This document shows, in pieces, positions 5,130-7,318 of a stretch of 7,318 nucleotides of DNA (positions are counted from its first letter, which is position 1; the number at the start of each line of letters is the position of its first letter). The stretch comes from Candidatus Gastranaerophilales bacterium (GTDB taxonomy: Bacteria; Cyanobacteriota; Vampirovibrionia; Gastranaerophilales; Gastranaerophilaceae). Location: assembly GCA_021201175.1 (NCBI GenBank), contig JAJQFK010000062.1, positions 1 through 7,318 of the forward strand. Reading direction: 5' to 3'. A program made the position numbers and the translations under genes. The notes under the pieces were generated by a model, which saw only the letters and a list, made by a program, of their open reading frames with translations, did no database searches and had not been told where the DNA came from.

Positions 5130-6383
5130 TTGGGAATAATAGTACAAAAATTCGGAGGCACCTCCGTTGCAGATCCGCAGAAAATTCATAATGTTGCAAA
5201 AGCCGTAATACGCGAAAAAGAGAATGGAAATGACGTTGTTGTTGTTGTTTCCGCAATGGGGCATACTACAGATTATCTTGTAAAACTTGCGAACGAAGTT
5301 ACCTGCAATCCTGATTCAAGAGAAATGGATATGCTCTTATCTACTGGCGAACAGGTTTCGATTGCTCTTTTAGCTATGGCAATACAAGCAAACGGATATA
5401 AAGCCGTAAGCATGAACGGTCAACAGGTAGGTATTATAACAGAATGTATTCATTCAAAAGCCAGAATTGTTGACATAAAAACAGAAAAACTTCAAAAGCA
5501 TTTGAATGCCGGAAAAATTATTGTTGTTGCCGGATTTCAGGGAGTAACTCCCGAAGGAGAAATAACTACACTCGGCAGAGGAGGTTCCGACACATCGGCA
5601 GTTGCGATTGCGGCTGCTTTAAATGCCCAAAGGTGCGATATTTATACAGATGTCGAAGGAGTTTATGCTACTGATCCGCGAATTGTTCCAAATGTAAAAA
5701 AAGCTTCTGAAATTTCTTATGAGGAAATGCTTGAACTCGCAAGAGTCGGAGCAAACGTACTTCACCCGCGCTCTGTTGAAACTGCAAAACAATTTAATGT
5801 TCCTTTAAGAGTCCGCAGTTCGTTTAATTTGGATAACCTTGGTACTTTAATTATAGGAGTTGATAATATGGAAATTTACAAACCGGTAGCCGGAGTTGCA
5901 GCTGATTCTTCACAGGTTAGGATTCTTCTTTCAAATCTGCCTGACATTCCGGGTACGGCGGCAAAATTATTCGGCGCGCTTGCTAAAAATAACATAAGCG
6001 TTGATATGATTATTCAATCACTTGCAAATAACGGCACTAACTCTATTGCATTTACTGTAGCTTCTGATGATTTGAATAATACTATTGAAACTTTAAATAG
6101 TGTTGAATCTTCAAAATCTGCTGAAATTTTGATAGATAAAGATATTGCGAAAGTTTCCATTGTCGGGGCGGGAATGGTAGATAGACCCGGAATCGCCGCA
6201 GACATGTTTAAATCTCTTGCTCAAAAAGATATAAATATTAAAATGATTTCTACCAGCGAAATTAAAATAAGCTGTCTTGTCGATAAAAATAAAGCCAGTG
6301 ACGCTATTAAGGCTTTGTGTAAAGAATTTGGACTGGAATCTGACGAAAAAGCAGTTGTAAAAGGAGATTTGCCAAATTTGTAA
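5130..6383 (+). CDS. lysC: Aspartate kinase (aspartokinase), alpha subunit
   Basis: The product phosphorylates L-aspartate with ATP to 4-phospho-aspartate, the first step toward lysine, threonine, methionine and diaminopimelate. The 417 residues comprise an amino-acid-kinase domain (1 to about 245) and two regulatory ACT domains (about 262-330 and 343-405). Signatures visible are KFGGTSV (7-13), STGEQVS (71-77), TTLGRGGSDTSA (146-157), TDVEGVYATDPR (173-184) and HPRSVE (212-217). Two ACT domains suggest feedback control by lysine and/or threonine. The start is TTG at 5130, giving MGIIVQKFGG as in homologues; AAAGG lies 9 nt upstream, inside the end of the TPR gene, five nt after whose stop lysC begins. 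Length is typical of the alpha2beta2 class. Confidence 0.96.
   Translation: MGIIVQKFGGTSVADPQKIHNVAKAVIREKENGNDVVVVVSAMGHTTDYLVKLANEVTCNPDSREMDMLLSTGEQVSIALLAMAIQANGYKAVSMNGQQVGIITECIHSKARIVDIKTEKLQKHLNAGKIIVVAGFQGVTPEGEITTLGRGGSDTSAVAIAAALNAQRCDIYTDVEGVYATDPRIVPNVKKASEISYEEMLELARVGANVLHPRSVETAKQFNVPLRVRSSFNLDNLGTLIIGVDNMEIYKPVAGVAADSSQVRILLSNLPDIPGTAAKLFGALAKNNISVDMIIQSLANNGTNSIAFTVASDDLNNTIETLNSVESSKSAEILIDKDIAKVSIVGAGMVDRPGIAADMFKSLAQKDINIKMISTSEIKISCLVDKNKASDAIKALCKEFGLESDEKAVVKGDLPNL
5855..5859 (+). promoter_or_regulatory. Internal Shine-Dalgarno for the lysC beta subunit
   Basis: AGGAG lies 8 nt before the ATG at 5868, inside lysC between the kinase and ACT parts. It is the strongest ribosome binding site in the operon. 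Confidence 0.75.
5868..6383 (+). CDS. lysC: Aspartate kinase beta subunit from an internal in-frame start
   Basis: Residue Met247 of aspartate kinase is preceded by AGGAG at 5855-5859 with an 8-nt spacer, a better ribosome binding site than that of the full gene. Translation from here would give a 171-residue protein made only of the two ACT domains. This is the known arrangement of alpha2beta2 aspartokinases such as those of Corynebacterium glutamicum and Bacillus subtilis, in which the beta subunit comes from the same reading frame and helps form the effector sites. Position and size match; expression is inferred. Confidence 0.75.
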   Translation: MEIYKPVAGVAADSSQVRILLSNLPDIPGTAAKLFGALAKNNISVDMIIQSLANNGTNSIAFTVASDDLNNTIETLNSVESSKSAEILIDKDIAKVSIVGAGMVDRPGIAADMFKSLAQKDINIKMISTSEIKISCLVDKNKASDAIKALCKEFGLESDEKAVVKGDLPNL

Positions 6384-6386
6384 AAA

Positions 6387-6420
6387 TATAAAAAGACACA
6401 GATATAAATACATCTGTGTC
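6387..6420 (-). terminator. Hairpin with leftward T-tract after lysC
   Basis: GACACAGAT (6395-6403) and ATCTGTGTC (6412-6420) form a 9-bp stem with an 8-nt loop. The flanking T-rich run (TTTTTATATTTTT) lies on the minus strand, so as an intrinsic terminator it acts on transcripts coming from the phage-type genes on the right. Rightward, it is followed by AAAAGAATG, so it would only be a hairpin end for the lysC mRNA. Confidence 0.75.
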
Positions 6421-6637
6421 AAAAGAATGAATATGGAATGAATAGAATAAAGCGAATTTTAACTTAACTTCAATAAACACAATACCTTAGGTTTATTTTA
6501 AGTCTTAGCTTGAATCAGATTTAAGAAATGGCGCTCTTGTAAAAGTAAAAATAGACAACAAAGGAAATGCAAAAGTGATGGAAATCGCAACAGATTTTCA
6601 TAATAATTAAATAATATTAGACCTTTCTTATTTGCGA
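6421..6637. other. Non-coding gap between lysC and phage-type genes
   Basis: No gene is supported here. It holds an AT-rich inverted repeat AATAAAC/GTTTATT (6472-6478 with 6491-6497) followed by TTTTAAG, a weak possible rightward end for lysC, and the orphan reading frame described separately. Confidence 0.5.
6509..6610 (+). pseudogene. Orphan 33-codon reading frame, possible gene 3' remnant
   Basis: Between a TAG at 6506-6508 and a TAA at 6608-6610 the plus strand has an open frame reading ...GALVKVKIDNKGNAKVMEIATDF... in protein-like codon usage. It has no start codon near its 5' end and no ribosome binding site, and the sequence upstream is closed in all frames. It may be the 3' end of a broken or displaced gene. 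The family is not recognised; a faint likeness to YbaB-type LVKV strands is too weak to use. Confidence 0.3.
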
Positions 6638-6892
6638 TTATCTGAATTTCTCATTTTTTATATAATCCTTTTCATGTTCTTCTAACGAATCAATTCTGTG
6701 ATGTGCGGATTTTGAACTATCCTCCACGTGTATCAGCCGTTCAAGCACATTATTATATTTTTTCATATCCTGCTTTAATTCTGATATCTCCTGCTGCATA
6801 AAAGAAACAGTACATTTATATACACCGATACAAATGCCGGCGGTCAGCAATTGAATAACAAGACAAAACATTAATTCGTATGTTATTGACAT
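6638..6892 (-). CDS. Small membrane/coiled-coil phage protein (XhlA/holin-accessory type)
   Basis: The 84-residue product has one hydrophobic segment near the N-terminus (about 5-27), followed by a charged, coiled-coil-like tail with QQEISELKQDMKKYNNVLER and then SAHHRIDSLEEHE. The combination of a single membrane helix and an E(S/A)SxKSAHHRIDxLE-like tail is common in small proteins of phage lysis or tail-end cassettes (XhlA-like). I use ATG at 6892 as the start because AAAGGGAG lies 6 nt upstream; the TTG two codons earlier would abut that site. It overlaps the end of the DUF1353-like gene by 10 nt, so the two are co-transcribed leftward, toward the hairpin at 6395-6420. A direct lysis role is inferred. 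Confidence 0.65.
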   Translation of the reverse strand: MSITYELMFCLVIQLLTAGICIGVYKCTVSFMQQEISELKQDMKKYNNVLERLIHVEDSSKSAHHRIDSLEEHEKDYIKNEKFR

Positions 6893-7318
6893 TTCCAACT
6901 CCCTTTATTAAGCATTTGAAATACGTCTACGCACCACGCCATTACATTTGCTTTTACCGTATTTGTACCCTGTTCTTTTATTATATGTCTGAATATTAAT
7001 GAAGTTAAACGTCTATATTCCGGTATAGTTATTTGGTTTTGAAATATTTCATCAATTACATATACTTTAAATTCCAGTAAATAATCGTGAAGCATTGAAG
7101 CAATTAAGAATTCATTATCAGTTCTTGAACCCACAGCCCGCCAGAAAAGGCGGGGTATATCCGCCCCGTTCCATGTATATCCGCCAAATATTGCCAGTTG
7201 AAATTCCCGCTTTGTTGTTATTACTTTGACATCTATTGTATTAAATAATTCAAAAGGATATTTTTTCTTGTTCTCTATTAATTCTTTATTATCTGCCGCA
7301 GGTATTACTCTTATTCTA
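6883..7318 (-). CDS. DUF1353-like phage protein (5' partial, runs off the window)
   Basis: The frame is open from the right edge to the TAA at 6885-6883, giving at least 144 residues. A GTG at 7134 is not the true start: directly upstream, in frame, is GGYTWNGADIPRLFWRAVG (coded within about 7188-7130), then NEFLIASMLHDYLLE. The order G(A/T)D-IPR-FW...HDYL is the signature of DUF1353, a short family frequent in prophages near tail and lysis genes, of unknown biochemical function. The C-terminal half is helical with conserved-looking aromatic residues. The 10-nt overlap with the next leftward gene points to a phage-style operon. The family call rests on the motif order, without an alignment. 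Confidence 0.75.
   Translation of the reverse strand, partial: RIRVIPAADNKELIENKKKYPFELFNTIDVKVITTKREFQLAIFGGYTWNGADIPRLFWRAVGSRTDNEFLIASMLHDYLLEFKVYVIDEIFQNQITIPEYRRLTSLIFRHIIKEQGTNTVKANVMAWCVDVFQMLNKGSWKCQ

Noticed and set aside
6883..7134. 83-codon gene starting at GTG 7134
   Set aside because: The frame is open to the window edge and the upstream codons complete a conserved motif, so the gene is longer.

Overview
The window is clearly AT-rich and bacterial, and uses TGA as a stop (the HAD phosphatase gene ends in TGA). A KdsC-type phosphatase suggests a Gram-negative envelope. Both tRNA genes lack an encoded CCA, and TTG starts are used twice. The overall look (AT-rich, dispersed small operons, large TPR proteins, prophage genes) would fit a gut non-photosynthetic cyanobacterial relative (Gastranaerophilales/Melainabacteria). 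That placement is an impression, not something the sequence proves.

Layout. Positions 1-1173 (+) hold the 3' part of a gene for a C3-like ADP-ribosyltransferase. It has a long Lys/Glu/Thr/Pro repeat linker and a C-terminal catalytic domain with R, SxS and QxE motifs. Positions 1174-1472 have no gene, but contain a 121-bp element bounded by 10-bp inverted repeats. Next comes a leftward tRNA pair, Gly(UCC) then Cys(GCA), with a good promoter. The leftward manganese exporter gene mntP (TTG start) follows, then the leftward monocistronic rpsP (ribosomal protein S16) with its own intrinsic terminator and a structured leader.

A divergent promoter region separates rpsP from a tight rightward operon: kdsC-like HAD phosphatase, a 14-unit TPR protein (4-nt ATGA overlap) and aspartate kinase lysC (5-nt gap). 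lysC carries an internal Shine-Dalgarno and ATG at the position expected for an independently translated regulatory beta subunit. After lysC is a hairpin whose T-tract faces leftward transcription, then about 220 bp of non-coding DNA with an orphan 33-codon reading frame. At the right edge two leftward, overlapping phage-type genes appear: a DUF1353-like protein running off the window, and a small membrane/coiled-coil protein of the XhlA/holin-accessory kind. A prophage or its remnant therefore probably lies beyond the right edge.

The core genes (tRNAs, mntP, rpsP, kdsC, lysC) are ordinary housekeeping. The accessory and most interesting content sits at the two ends: the toxin-like ADP-ribosyltransferase on the left and the phage genes on the right.
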